Assembly: GCF_000424465.1 (NCBI RefSeq)
Contig: NZ_AUJY01000008.1
Location: 167,511-231,510, forward strand
From: Butyrivibrio hungatei NK4A153
GTDB lineage: Bacteria; Bacillota; Clostridia; Lachnospirales; Lachnospiraceae
Reading direction: 5' to 3'
Length of the DNA: 64,000 nucleotides
Positions within the stretch are counted from its first letter, which is position 1, and every line of letters begins with the position of its first letter. The notes beneath the pieces were generated by a model. The model searched no databases. It worked only from the letters and a program-made list of their open reading frames with translations, and was not told the origin of the DNA. Below, in pieces: positions 47,881 through 56,682 of this stretch. A program made the translations under genes and the position numbers.

Positions 47881-47924
47881 ACAATAATTTGTGGAAATGG
47901 ATTATGTATAGTCAATATATTGTG
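47881..47924 (+). promoter_or_regulatory. pair of NrdR-box-like sites
   Basis: ACAATAATTTGTG (47881-47893) and TCAATATATTGTG (47912-47924) both resemble the NrdR box (ACACNATATNTNGTGT-like). Their centres are 31 bp apart, the three-turn spacing known for paired NrdR boxes. They lie just upstream of nrdR, which suggests autoregulation. Confidence 0.6.
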
Positions 47925-47944
47925 GACATAATGGAGGATTCTTT

Positions 47945-48457
47945 ATGAAGTGCCCATTCTGCGGAAAAGATGATACGAGGGTAATTGATTCAAGACCCGC
48001 CGATGAAAATACTTCGATCAGAAGGAGACGTGTCTGTGATTCATGTGGGAAGCGATTTACGACCTATGAAAAGGTCGAGACGATTCCTCTTATCGTCATA
48101 AAAAAGGGTGACATCAGGGAACCTTATGACAGAGCAAAGATTGAAGCTGGTGTTTTCAGAGCTTGCCATAAGAGACCTGTAAGCGCAGAACAGATAACCA
48201 AGATGGTTGACGCCGTTGAGACGGAAGTTTTTAATATGGAACAGAAGGAAATACCGAGCAGAGCTATTGGTGAGATAGTTATGGACAAGATGAAAAATCT
48301 CGATCCCGTAGCTTATGTAAGATTCGCCTCTGTATACCGTGAATTTAAAGATGTTAATACTTTTATGGATGAGCTTAAGTCAGTTCTTAAGAAAGAAGCT
48401 GACGGTATTATAACCGACTCAACCGATAAGAGCACACCGCTCCTTAAAAAAGAGTAA
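47945..48457 (+). CDS. nrdR: transcriptional repressor NrdR
   Basis: A 170-residue repressor of ribonucleotide reductase genes. The N-terminal zinc ribbon (C3, C6, C31, C34 in CPFCG and CDSCGKRFTTYE) binds DNA. The ATP-cone domain (VIKKGDIREPYDRAKIEAGV to about residue 140) senses ATP/dATP. A C-terminal tail of about 20 residues is extra. GGAGG precedes the ATG. No nrd reductase genes are nearby. Confidence 0.97.
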   Translation: MKCPFCGKDDTRVIDSRPADENTSIRRRRVCDSCGKRFTTYEKVETIPLIVIKKGDIREPYDRAKIEAGVFRACHKRPVSAEQITKMVDAVETEVFNMEQKEIPSRAIGEIVMDKMKNLDPVAYVRFASVYREFKDVNTFMDELKSVLKKEADGIITDSTDKSTPLLKKE

Positions 48458-48459
48458 AC

Positions 48460-48493
48460 TATAGCCTTGACATTTTTTTGTCAAGGCTATAAT
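48460..48493 (+). promoter_or_regulatory. palindrome containing a perfect sigma-A promoter
   Basis: TATAGCCTTGACA and TGTCAAGGCTATA form a perfect 13-bp inverted repeat around six T (48460-48491). Inside it are a consensus TTGACA (48467-48472) and TATAAT (48488-48493), 15 bases apart. It can be read as a terminator hairpin of nrdR, although there is no T-run, or as the promoter and operator of the peptide transporter operon. Confidence 0.55.
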
Positions 48494-48532
48494 GTATCTT
48501 AGGAAAATAAATTCAGGAAGGATGATTTTAAC

Positions 48533-50113
48533 ATGATCACAAGAAGGCATGGCAGAAAAAAAATCTGCGCACTTCTGACTGTTGTGTTAACGACACTGAC
48601 TGTTGCATTGAGCGGTTGCTCAAGCGACAAGGCAGGGGATTCCGCAAAGAACTCAGGCGCAGATTCATCTGCAACTTCTGAGCAGGCAAATGCGGGAGAT
48701 ACTTCCAAACTTATCGTAGGAATACCTCAGGACATAGACAGTCTTGACCCCCACCACATGACAGGGGCAGGTACGAAAGAGGTAATGTTTAACGTGTTTG
48801 AAGGACTCGTTAAGCCCGATGAGAACGGTAATCTTAACCCTGCTGTAGCAAGTGAGTACACAATATCAGAGGACAACAAGGTTTACACCTTTACACTCAG
48901 AGACGGAGTAAAGTTCCACGACGGAACCGATGTTACAGCGGAGGATGTCAAGTATTCTTTGGAACGTAACGCGGGAGTTGACGGTAGCGAACCGCTTATT
49001 TCTTCTTTTTCAGAAATTGAAAGTGTAAATATTGTTGATGACAAGCATGTTGAGGTAGTACTTAATAAGGCTGATTCGGAGCTTCTTCCGCAGTTTACTG
49101 TGGCGATAATCCCTAAAGCCAATGCAAATCCCGAGACAAACCCTATAGGTACGGGACCTTATAAGTACGTTTCAAACGCGCCACAGGAGAGTCTTGTTGT
49201 TACAAGATTTGATGATTACTGGGGCGAAAAAGCTTTTATTAAGGATGTAGTTTTTAAGATCGAGGCAAATTCAGATGCGATCGTGCTTGACCTTGAGGGC
49301 GGTTCGATAGATATGTACGCAAGAATCCCTTCAGCACAGGTAGCTCAGCTCTCCGACAAGTTCGAGATCTACGAAGGAACCATGAATCTGGTTCAGGCTC
49401 TCTATCTTAATAACGCAGTTAAGCCGTTTGATGATGTGAGAGTTCGTCAGGCGCTTTGCTATGCGATCGATCCTCAGGAGATAATGGATTTTGTTTCCGA
49501 CGGAGCGGGTACTGAGATTGGAAGTGCGATGTACCCTGCATTTACGAAATATTTTTTGCCTGAGCTCAATGATACTTACAACCATGATCCTGAGAAAGCT
49601 AAGGCTCTTTTGGCTGAGGCGGGATATCCGAACGGATTTGAGTTTACGATAACCGTTCCCTCCAATTACAAGCAGCACGTTGATACGGCGCAGGTTCTTG
49701 TTGAGGAGTTTAAGGCTGTCGGAGTTACGGCGAACATTCAGGAAGTTGAGTGGAACACATGGCTCAGCGATGTTTATACGGACAAAAAATATGAGTCGAC
49801 GGTTGTAGGATTTGATGCTTCCACAGTATCGGCGGGAGCGCTTCTTGCAAGATATGAGTCGACTTCAAGCAAGAATACATTTAATTACAGCAACAAGGAC
49901 TTCGACGAGGCGCTTCACAAGGCTACAGAAACAGCCGATGATGCACAGAAGACCGAGTATTACAAAGAGTGTGAGCGTATCTTGTCAAAAGATGCAGCGA
50001 ATGTCTACATTCAGGATCTTCCTGAGTATGTAGCACTCAATAAGAAATTTACGGGATATGTCTTTTATCCTATTTATTTGCAGGACATTGCAAAGATAAG
50101 ACCGGCTGAATAA
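48533..50113 (+). CDS. ABC transporter substrate-binding lipoprotein, peptide/nickel family
   Basis: A 526-residue family 5 solute-binding lipoprotein (lipobox ALSGC, Cys29). After a Ser/Ala/Asp-rich spacer, the domain begins LIVGIPQDIDSLDPHHMTGAGTKEVMFNVFEGL, with FTLRDGVKFHDGTDVTAEDVKYS as the family signature. Homologues bind oligopeptides, dipeptides, nickel chelates or glutathione. It is the first gene of a five-gene transporter operon with an AGGAAGG ribosome binding site. Confidence 0.95.
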   Translation: MITRRHGRKKICALLTVVLTTLTVALSGCSSDKAGDSAKNSGADSSATSEQANAGDTSKLIVGIPQDIDSLDPHHMTGAGTKEVMFNVFEGLVKPDENGNLNPAVASEYTISEDNKVYTFTLRDGVKFHDGTDVTAEDVKYSLERNAGVDGSEPLISSFSEIESVNIVDDKHVEVVLNKADSELLPQFTVAIIPKANANPETNPIGTGPYKYVSNAPQESLVVTRFDDYWGEKAFIKDVVFKIEANSDAIVLDLEGGSIDMYARIPSAQVAQLSDKFEIYEGTMNLVQALYLNNAVKPFDDVRVRQALCYAIDPQEIMDFVSDGAGTEIGSAMYPAFTKYFLPELNDTYNHDPEKAKALLAEAGYPNGFEFTITVPSNYKQHVDTAQVLVEEFKAVGVTANIQEVEWNTWLSDVYTDKKYESTVVGFDASTVSAGALLARYESTSSKNTFNYSNKDFDEALHKATETADDAQKTEYYKECERILSKDAANVYIQDLPEYVALNKKFTGYVFYPIYLQDIAKIRPAE

Positions 50114-50145
50114 GTCATTTTTAAGAGCTTGCGAGGAATATGCAC

Positions 50146-51090
50146 ATGAAATATATCATTAAAAAAGTCATTTCTATGATAATTACTTTAGTGGTTGTTT
50201 CACTGTGTGTATTCCTCGCTTTTAGTATAATTCCGGGAGATCCCGCGCTCAAAAAGCTGGGAACGGAGGCTTCTCCCGAACTCATCGCTCAGACAAGAGA
50301 GCAGATGGGATTAAACGATCCTGTTATAGTCAGGTACTTCAGATGGTTTGCAGCTTTTTTACACGGTGATATGGGGAAAAGCTACAACTACAGCGTTCCT
50401 GTTGCGGGAATGATCTTAAATAAGATACCGATTACGCTGACTATGGCGATCATGTCCTTTTTACTTACAATTGTGGTTTCGATTCCGATGGGAATCATCA
50501 CGGCCAAACACGAGGGGGGAGTGCTGGACCGCGTAGTTACGGTTATAAATCAGATAATCATGGCCGTTCCGCCTTTCTTTTCGGGAATACTTATAACTTT
50601 TATTTTTGGAATGGTATTTAAACTCTTTACTCCGGGCGGATTTGTTTCGTACACGGATAATTTTGCGGGATTTGTGGGATATCTGATCTTTCCTTCAATC
50701 GCTGTTGCTCTTCCTAAGATCGCTATGACGGTCAAGATGCTCAGGGGAAGCGTCATTGACGAGGCGAAAAAAGATTACACGAGAACCGCTTACAGTAGAG
50801 GAAATAACACGAACGGCGTTCTTTACAGACATGTTCTTAAGAATGCGCTTATTCCGGTCATAACCTTCCTTGGCATGCTTCTTGCCGATATGGTTGCGGG
50901 AAGTATTGTAATAGAGCAGGTTTTTGGAATTCCGGGAATAAGTAGAATCCTTCTTACGAGCATAAGCAACAGAGATTACCCTGTGGTTGAAGCCATAATC
51001 ATGGGAATTGCGATGATAGTTATTGTCACCAATCTTTTGGTGGACATTATTTATAGAATTGTTGACCCGAGAATAGGGATTGAAGAATGA
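50146..51090 (+). CDS. peptide/nickel ABC transporter permease, DppB type
   Basis: A 314-residue permease with six helices and the EAA loop (VIDEAKKDYTRTAYSRG NNTNGVLYRHVLKNA region). It has the family N-terminus FSIIPGDPALKKLGTEASPE. ATG 50146 is nine bases after GAGG and is preferred over ATG 50140, which would leave only three. Its stop overlaps the next gene. Confidence 0.94.
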   Translation: MKYIIKKVISMIITLVVVSLCVFLAFSIIPGDPALKKLGTEASPELIAQTREQMGLNDPVIVRYFRWFAAFLHGDMGKSYNYSVPVAGMILNKIPITLTMAIMSFLLTIVVSIPMGIITAKHEGGVLDRVVTVINQIIMAVPPFFSGILITFIFGMVFKLFTPGGFVSYTDNFAGFVGYLIFPSIAVALPKIAMTVKMLRGSVIDEAKKDYTRTAYSRGNNTNGVLYRHVLKNALIPVITFLGMLLADMVAGSIVIEQVFGIPGISRILLTSISNRDYPVVEAIIMGIAMIVIVTNLLVDIIYRIVDPRIGIEE

Positions 51091-51911
51091 GAGATAAATT
51101 TACGGAAGATTTTAAGAAAATAAAAAAAGATCCCTATATGTGCGCGGGTGTCATTATTACCGGAATTATCCTTTTGATGATAGTAGTGGGACTTTTCTGG
51201 ATGCCGTATGAACCGACCAAGATGAGTGCGGCAGAAAAGCTTCAGGGGATTTCTTTTAAACATATTATGGGAACCGATAACATGGGAAGAGATGTGCTCA
51301 GCAGAGTTATGTACGGAAGCAGGGTTACGTTTCTGATCGCTCTTGGAACCGTGTTTATCGGTGCGTTTGCGGGAACACTCATCGGAGCGCTTACGGGTTA
51401 CTTCGGCGGGCTCTTTGATGAGATCACGATGAGAGTTATTGATGCGATGTTTGCGTTTCCGAGCATTTTGCTGGCTCTTGTGATTGTCAGTGTTTTCGGA
51501 ACGGGATGGATGCAGCTTCTTCTTTCACTCGGAATAGCATTTATTCCGAGCTTTGCAAGGATCGTAAGGGGAGAAGTGCTTCGTTGCCGCAATACGGATT
51601 ATGTGGAAAGTGCCAAACTCCAGGGTGTATCTGATGTCAGGATGATATTCGTACATATTTTGCCCAATATAAAGGGAGTTCTGGCTTCGTCGATACTTAT
51701 CGGATTTAACAACGCGGTGCTAGCGGAAGCGGGACTTAGCTATCTGGGCGTCGGTTCCCAGCCACCGTATGCAAGCCTTGGAAAGATGCTTTCGGATGCG
51801 CAGCAGTACATGTTTACGACTCCAAGTTATTGTCTTTGTCCCGGACTTGTGATTGTTTTGATGGTTTTGGGCTTTTCGTTTTTGGGTGAGGGAATCAGAA
51901 GATGGGAGTGA
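51087..51911 (+). CDS. peptide/nickel ABC transporter permease, DppC type
   Basis: A 274-residue permease, partner of the preceding DppB-type subunit. The ATGA overlap shows translational coupling. It contains the DppC-family sequence HIMGTDNMGRDVLSRVMYGSR and the EAA loop YVESAKLQGVSDVRMIFVHILPN. Six helices are predicted. Confidence 0.95.
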   Translation: MRDKFTEDFKKIKKDPYMCAGVIITGIILLMIVVGLFWMPYEPTKMSAAEKLQGISFKHIMGTDNMGRDVLSRVMYGSRVTFLIALGTVFIGAFAGTLIGALTGYFGGLFDEITMRVIDAMFAFPSILLALVIVSVFGTGWMQLLLSLGIAFIPSFARIVRGEVLRCRNTDYVESAKLQGVSDVRMIFVHILPNIKGVLASSILIGFNNAVLAEAGLSYLGVGSQPPYASLGKMLSDAQQYMFTTPSYCLCPGLVIVLMVLGFSFLGEGIRRWE

Positions 51912-52702
51912 TACTTGACGTAACTGATCTTCATATAGAGTTTCACGATCACGGGTTTCCCGAGGTCGCGGTGGAAGATTTTGACCTGATGCTTGAAGAG
52001 GGCGAGATTGTCGGTATTGTCGGAGAGTCCGGCTCGGGAAAGAGCATGAGCGCGCTTGCGATAGCGGGGCTCTTAAGCAGGCATTCGATCACCAAGACGG
52101 GAAGGATCATGTTTAACGGGGACGATCTTCTTACCTGCGACAGAAAGACTTTGAGGTCGTATCAGGGAGATGAGATCTCGATGATCTTCCAGGAGCCGAT
52201 GACGAGTCTTAATCCGGTTAAAAGAATCGGGTGGCAGGTTGAGGAGTCTCTTTTCATCCATCATCCCGATATCGATAAAAAGAATCGCAAAGAAATGGCG
52301 ATAGAGATGCTGAAGGCTGTTGGCTTAAGTGATGCGGAGAATATTTATCACATGTATCCGCATGAACTTTCGGGCGGAATGAGGCAGAGGGTTATGATTG
52401 CGGCCGCGATGATAGGAAATCCCAAGATACTTATCGCTGATGAGCCAACGACGGCACTTGATGTGACTGTTCAGGCGCAGATAGTCGAGCTTCTTAAAAA
52501 GATTAACAAGGAGCGCGGAACGTCGATCATCTTTATTTCCCATGATCTTAGCCTTGTAAGTCAGCTCTGCGAGAGGGTTATCGTGATGCAGAAGGGAAAT
52601 ATTGTTGAGAGCGGCGATACTGCGAGGGTGTTTGGGACTCCGCAGGATCTTTATACCAAAAAGCTGATCGCGGCTATCCCAAAGATTGACATAGGAAACT
52701 GA
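51902..52702 (+). CDS. peptide/nickel ABC transporter ATPase, DppD/NikD type
   Basis: A 266-residue ABC ATPase. Walker A GESGSGKS, signature LSGGMRQRV, Walker B ILIADEPTTAL and the switch His (ISHD) are intact. It overlaps the permease gene by ten bases. At 266 residues it lacks the C-terminal extension (oligo_HPY) of typical OppD/DppD proteins of about 330 residues, so in length it resembles NikD. Confidence 0.95.
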   Translation: MGVILDVTDLHIEFHDHGFPEVAVEDFDLMLEEGEIVGIVGESGSGKSMSALAIAGLLSRHSITKTGRIMFNGDDLLTCDRKTLRSYQGDEISMIFQEPMTSLNPVKRIGWQVEESLFIHHPDIDKKNRKEMAIEMLKAVGLSDAENIYHMYPHELSGGMRQRVMIAAAMIGNPKILIADEPTTALDVTVQAQIVELLKKINKERGTSIIFISHDLSLVSQLCERVIVMQKGNIVESGDTARVFGTPQDLYTKKLIAAIPKIDIGN

Positions 52703-52704
52703 TT

Positions 52705-53460
52705 ATGAGTGAGGATAAGGTTTTAAGAGCCGCTAATCTTAATGTTTTTTATAAGAACAGAAAGAGAAAGCTCTTTTCCAAAAATAAAAAAATACAGATT
52801 CTTCACGATGTGACTTTCGAGATGGAAGAGGGTGAAGTGCTTGCGATCGCAGGCGAGTCCGGATGCGGAAAGTCGACGCTTGCAAGGACGATAGTCGGGA
52901 TCAATAAGGACTACACGGGCGAGCTTATGCAGAAGTACGAGGGGCCGCAGATGGTGTTCCAGGATCCGTACAGTTCGCTGAATCCTTCCAAGAAAGTTGG
53001 CTGGCTTATGGAGGAACCGCTTAAGGTTGATAAGAAGCGGAAGTGGACGAAGGAAGAGCGCCTTGAGCGGGTAAAAGAGGTGATGAAGGATGTTGAGCTT
53101 CCTGTTGAGATGCTGGACAGATATCCTTCACAGCTTTCCGGAGGACAGAGGCAGAGAGTGTGCATAGGTATTGCACTTATGAGATATCCGAAACTGCTTA
53201 TCGCTGATGAGCCTGTTTCTGCACTTGATGTGACGATTCAGTCGCAGATTATGGAACTGCTCAGGTCGCTTCACAAAAAGCTCGGGATATCCATAATTTT
53301 CATATCTCATGACCTTAGGGTGGTCTACCAGATCAGTGATCACGTGATGATCATGAAGGACGGCAGGATAATTGAGCATGGTAAGACGGATGAGGTGTAC
53401 AGGCATCCTCAGGCTGAGTATACCGAGCGGCTATTGAAGGCGGCGGGCATCAGAAAGTGA
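52705..53460 (+). CDS. peptide/nickel ABC transporter ATPase, DppF/NikE type
   Basis: A 251-residue ABC ATPase with Walker A GESGCGKST, signature LSGGQRQRVCIG, Walker B LLIADEPVSAL and ISHD. It forms the second ATPase of the heterodimer and also lacks the C-terminal extension of OppF. It is the last gene of the operon, two bases after its partner. Confidence 0.95.
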   Translation: MSEDKVLRAANLNVFYKNRKRKLFSKNKKIQILHDVTFEMEEGEVLAIAGESGCGKSTLARTIVGINKDYTGELMQKYEGPQMVFQDPYSSLNPSKKVGWLMEEPLKVDKKRKWTKEERLERVKEVMKDVELPVEMLDRYPSQLSGGQRQRVCIGIALMRYPKLLIADEPVSALDVTIQSQIMELLRSLHKKLGISIIFISHDLRVVYQISDHVMIMKDGRIIEHGKTDEVYRHPQAEYTERLLKAAGIRK

Positions 53461-53490
53461 GGCAAAAAGCATTTTTGACTTAGGGTAACT

Positions 53491-53531
53491 TTATGAAAGT
53501 AATATTTTATGCGAGATTTCATAATTTTTTT
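53491..53531 (+). terminator. weak AT-rich terminator
   Basis: TTATGAAA (53491-53498) pairs with TTTCATAA (53517-53524), followed by seven T. The stem is AT-only except for one G-C pair, so it may be leaky. Confidence 0.4.
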
Positions 53532-53543
53532 ATAATTAACGCT

Positions 53544-53570
53544 TAATTTATGGGCTTTTCTTCCGATATA
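53544..53570 (+). promoter_or_regulatory. sigma-28-like flagellar promoter
   Basis: TAAT (53544-53547), 15 bases, then CCGATATA (53563-53570) closely matches the sigma-28/sigma-D pattern TAAA-N15-GCCGATAT used for late flagellar and chemotaxis genes. The small gene at 53656 is its only candidate target. Confidence 0.6.
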
Positions 53571-53655
53571 TATTTTAAAAGGGCGACAGTGTGTTACCTT
53601 AAACGATTACGTTTTTCACAGTAGCAGATGTGGCAAGGAAAGGAGGCTTGGTGTT

Positions 53656-54051
53656 ATGGCGATTAGCAGAGTTAGCAGGTATGGTGGAAGCAGTGCTTAC
53701 AAATATCCGACAACTGTGGGTAATGACGCAAAAGATAATACCGAGTTCCTTGATAAAGCTGAGACCGGTGCACAGGGTAATGCAGAAGAGGAGCTTTCGA
53801 GCGATCATGTGCAGAGGGGAAATGCTTCTATTGATAATGTTGCGATTTCTTTTGGAATCTATGACGATGCTTCGGGAAATCTTTTGGGAATGGATGGCCT
53901 TATATCAAATGACATGATGCAGGCTATTTCCGGAATGCAGAAAGATCAGATTCTTCGCGAGTATCAGTATTTTGTGGGAGACGATCTTTCGGGAAATAAG
54001 AGCAGTATCATTGCCAGTACCGAGGATGGACTTGTAATAAAGAAGAATTAA
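53656..54051 (+). CDS. small protein of unknown function, probable flagellar regulon
   Basis: A 131-residue soluble protein with no signal peptide, membrane segment or known domain that I recognise. The N-terminus is Ser/Gly/Tyr-rich and probably disordered (SRVSRYGGSSAYKYP). Residues about 65-115 look folded (SFGIYDDASGNLLGMDG and MMQAISGMQKDQILREYQYFVGD). AAAGGAGG lies before the ATG. The sigma-28-like promoter upstream suggests it is made with late flagellar proteins. It is monocistronic, with its own terminator. Confidence 0.7.
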   Translation: MAISRVSRYGGSSAYKYPTTVGNDAKDNTEFLDKAETGAQGNAEEELSSDHVQRGNASIDNVAISFGIYDDASGNLLGMDGLISNDMMQAISGMQKDQILREYQYFVGDDLSGNKSSIIASTEDGLVIKKN

Positions 54052-54084
54052 ACTTTGGGAAAGTCAAATATAGAAAAGTGCGAA

Positions 54085-54117
54085 AGGGACGCTGTGATCG
54101 CGTCTCTTTTTCTTTAT
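54085..54117 (+). terminator. rho-independent terminator
   Basis: AGGGACGC pairs with GCGTCTCT (one G-T pair) around a 7-nt loop, followed by TTTTCTTT. Confidence 0.85.
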
Positions 54118-54257
54118 GCTTGAAGCAAAATTTTTTTACATGATAAAAAGCAATTTGCCATGGGCTCAGAGAATTGCTTTATTAGAGAATAGAAGGTACA
54201 ATTTAGCATAAGACAAAAATGACCGTGAATATAAATGAACAGAAGAGGTGACAGAAT

Positions 54258-55667
54258 ATGAATCATACTGATGGAAATACATTGACATGCGGACTGATAG
54301 GGAATCCCGTGAGACATACATTGTCTCCTCTTATTCATAATTCAATCGCAGCGATGAAGGGAATTAACCTTGTTTATGTTCCGTTTGAGGTGCCGAAGGG
54401 CGGCGTGAAGAACGCTGTCAGGGGTGCAAATGCTCTCGGAATAAAGGGACTTAACGTTACGGTTCCGTATAAGAGTGATGTTATCGACCATCTTGTTGAG
54501 GTTGATCCGCTTGCGGAGGGAATCGGTGCGGTTAATACGCTTGTGAGAACGGAAGGTGGATTTAAAGGCTACAACACCGATATGTCGGGGCTTTACCATG
54601 CCATGCAGGATGAGGGCATAGTGCTTGACGGGGAATGTGTTGTTATACTCGGCGCCGGCGGAGTTGCAAGGCCTGTTGCATATCTTTGTGCAAGCAAAGG
54701 TGCAGAGAAGGTGTACGTTCTTAACAGAACATATGAAAAGGCTGAAGCTGTGGCAAAAGAAGTTAACAGCGCGCTTGATGAGAGCCTTGGTGAAAAAATA
54801 ATTCCCATGCCGCTTGAAGATTATAAAGAGCTTTTGGAGAAAGAAAAGAGATTCTTTGTTGTCCAGTGCACGTCAGTAGGTCTTTTCCCCGATGTGAACA
54901 GTGCGCCGATCGAGGACGCAGAGTTCTATAAGCATGTGTACGCGGCGATAGATGTAGTGTACAAGCCGCTTGAGACTAAGTTTATGAAGATGGTTAAGGA
55001 TGCCGGTGGAAAGGTCTTTTCCGGACTTAAGATGCTTCTGTATCAGGGAATCGATGCATTTGAGCTGTGGTTTGAGGAAGAGGGCGTTAAGATAAGTAAA
55101 GAAGAGGCTGACATCATATATAAGTCGCTTATGATGGAGGTTCTGGGCGCGACCAACATAATCCTTGAGGGCTTTATGGGAAGCGGGAAGAGCACGGTTT
55201 CTGAGATTCTTTCCGATAAGCTTGATCTTGAACTGATAGATACCGATGAAGCAATTGAAGAGGCTGAGGGCAGGAAGATTTCCGATATTTTTGAGCAGGA
55301 CGGCGAGGAAGCTTTCAGGGATATGGAGACCGGACTTGTGGAAATGATGGTTTCGGATCATATGAGAGAAACTGTTATTTCGCTTGGCGGCGGGCTTCCT
55401 GTCAGAGAGAAGAACAGGGAACTTCTTAAGAAGGTTGGCAAGGTCGTGTATTTAAGGACGGCGCCCGAGACTGTGTATGATAGGCTTAAGGGCGACGACA
55501 CAAGGCCTTTATTAAAGAGCGAAGATCCTCTTGCAAGGATAAAAGAGCTCCAGGATAAGCGTGGAAAGATCTACGAAGAGGCGGCGGATATCATTGTTGA
55601 TACGGATGGAAAGACACCTGCGGAAGTTGCGGATGAGATTATTTCTGCGATAGGCTTTGCGGATTAA
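54258..55667 (+). CDS. aroE-aroK: fused shikimate dehydrogenase and shikimate kinase
   Basis: A 469-residue bifunctional enzyme catalysing two consecutive steps of the shikimate pathway. Residues about 8-285 are AroE: GNPVRHTLSPLIHN binds shikimate, GLNVTVPYK carries the catalytic Lys, GYNTD the Asp, and ILGAGGVARPVAYL is the NADP-binding loop. Residues about 298-465 are AroK: Walker A GFMGSGKST, shikimate-binding DTD in ELIDTDEAIEE, FRDME and SLGGGLPV. The two domains join through LMMEVLGATNIILEG with almost no linker. In most bacteria these are separate proteins. The ATG follows AGAGGTG. Confidence 0.95.
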   Translation: MNHTDGNTLTCGLIGNPVRHTLSPLIHNSIAAMKGINLVYVPFEVPKGGVKNAVRGANALGIKGLNVTVPYKSDVIDHLVEVDPLAEGIGAVNTLVRTEGGFKGYNTDMSGLYHAMQDEGIVLDGECVVILGAGGVARPVAYLCASKGAEKVYVLNRTYEKAEAVAKEVNSALDESLGEKIIPMPLEDYKELLEKEKRFFVVQCTSVGLFPDVNSAPIEDAEFYKHVYAAIDVVYKPLETKFMKMVKDAGGKVFSGLKMLLYQGIDAFELWFEEEGVKISKEEADIIYKSLMMEVLGATNIILEGFMGSGKSTVSEILSDKLDLELIDTDEAIEEAEGRKISDIFEQDGEEAFRDMETGLVEMMVSDHMRETVISLGGGLPVREKNRELLKKVGKVVYLRTAPETVYDRLKGDDTRPLLKSEDPLARIKELQDKRGKIYEEAADIIVDTDGKTPAEVADEIISAIGFAD

Positions 55668-55709
55668 AAGGAATATAATAAAAAGCACTTTTTAGAAAGA
55701 AATATAGAA

Positions 55710-56480
55710 GTGAACAAGGTTAACTATTCTAAGGAACTGGAAAAGAGAATACAGGAGTTTCAGAAAAACGGCGAGGTGCCAAAGCTTCTTTTGCATGCGT
55801 GCTGTGCACCCTGTTCTTCGCACTGTCTTGAGTATCTTCGGGAATATTTCGACGTGACGGTATTTTTTTACAATCCAAATATTACTGAGAGTGCGGAGTA
55901 TTACAAGAGGGTTGCCGAGGAGAAGAGGCTTATAGATGAGTACAACAGGCAGGTTGATGCGCAGGATTTTGCCGGGATGCACTCGGATGAGCGCGCGAGG
56001 AAGATAGGTATCATTGAGGGTGAGTATGACGTGAAGGAGTATCTTGATGCCGTGCGCGGGCTTGAGGATGTTCCCGAGGGCGGAGAAAGGTGCAGAAAAT
56101 GCTTTGAACTGCGGCTTAGAAAGACTGCTGAGATTGCGGCAAAAGAGGAATTTAAGTATTTTACAACGACGCTTACAATCAGTCCTTTGAAGAATGCGGA
56201 TGTCTTGAATGAAGTCGGGGCACAGGCTGCGGAGTTTGTGAATGAGAAGATTGAAGCCGGAGAGATGGAGTCTTTGGATGCCGGCGGCGAAACTCATGGC
56301 GACAGAGCAGTTTGGAACGGCGGGAAGGTAGTTTTTTTGCCATCTGATTTCAAGAAGAAGGAAGGCTATAAGAGGTCTATAGAGTTGTCGCAGAAATTCG
56401 GGCTGTACAGGCAGGACTACTGCGGATGCGGGTTTTCAAAGGCGGAAAGAGAAAGGCAGAAGACCGAGGCGGCTGATTGA
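55710..56480 (+). CDS. queH: epoxyqueuosine reductase QueH
   Basis: A 256-residue iron-sulfur enzyme that reduces epoxyqueuosine to queuosine in tRNA, the non-orthologous replacement of QueG. The cysteine set HACCAPCSSHC, RCRKCFELRL and DYCGCGFS matches the QueH (DUF208) metal-binding residues. It starts at GTG after a weak GAAAG site. It lies 42 bases after aroE-aroK and is probably cotranscribed. Confidence 0.93.
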   Translation: MNKVNYSKELEKRIQEFQKNGEVPKLLLHACCAPCSSHCLEYLREYFDVTVFFYNPNITESAEYYKRVAEEKRLIDEYNRQVDAQDFAGMHSDERARKIGIIEGEYDVKEYLDAVRGLEDVPEGGERCRKCFELRLRKTAEIAAKEEFKYFTTTLTISPLKNADVLNEVGAQAAEFVNEKIEAGEMESLDAGGETHGDRAVWNGGKVVFLPSDFKKKEGYKRSIELSQKFGLYRQDYCGCGFSKAERERQKTEAAD

Positions 56481-56617
56481 TGGCTTTGGGCCGATCGGAA
56501 TAAAGCGGCGGAATGAGTGGTTTGTGGCTGATCTTGATAATGTGCGGCATAGCGGCGCGTGGCATTTGACGTTGCCATAGATAGTAGATTTTGATAAAAT
56601 CGTGTAGTTGGTAATCT

Positions 56618-56646
56618 AAAGAAATACCGAATCGGTGTTTCTTTTT
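56618..56646 (+). terminator. terminator after queH
   Basis: AAAGAAATACCG pairs with CGGTGTTTCTTT (one T-G pair) around a 3-nt loop, followed by two more T. The A/T part doubles as the U-tract. Confidence 0.7.
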
Positions 56647-56682
56647 ACGGAAATAAAAAGCTTTTAGAAAGAAGGTTTTGAT

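Noticed and set aside
53630..53917. Alternative 95-codon frame starting at 53630
   Set aside because: The frame at 53656 has a better-placed AAAGGAGG and a more natural composition; the alternative is its shadow.
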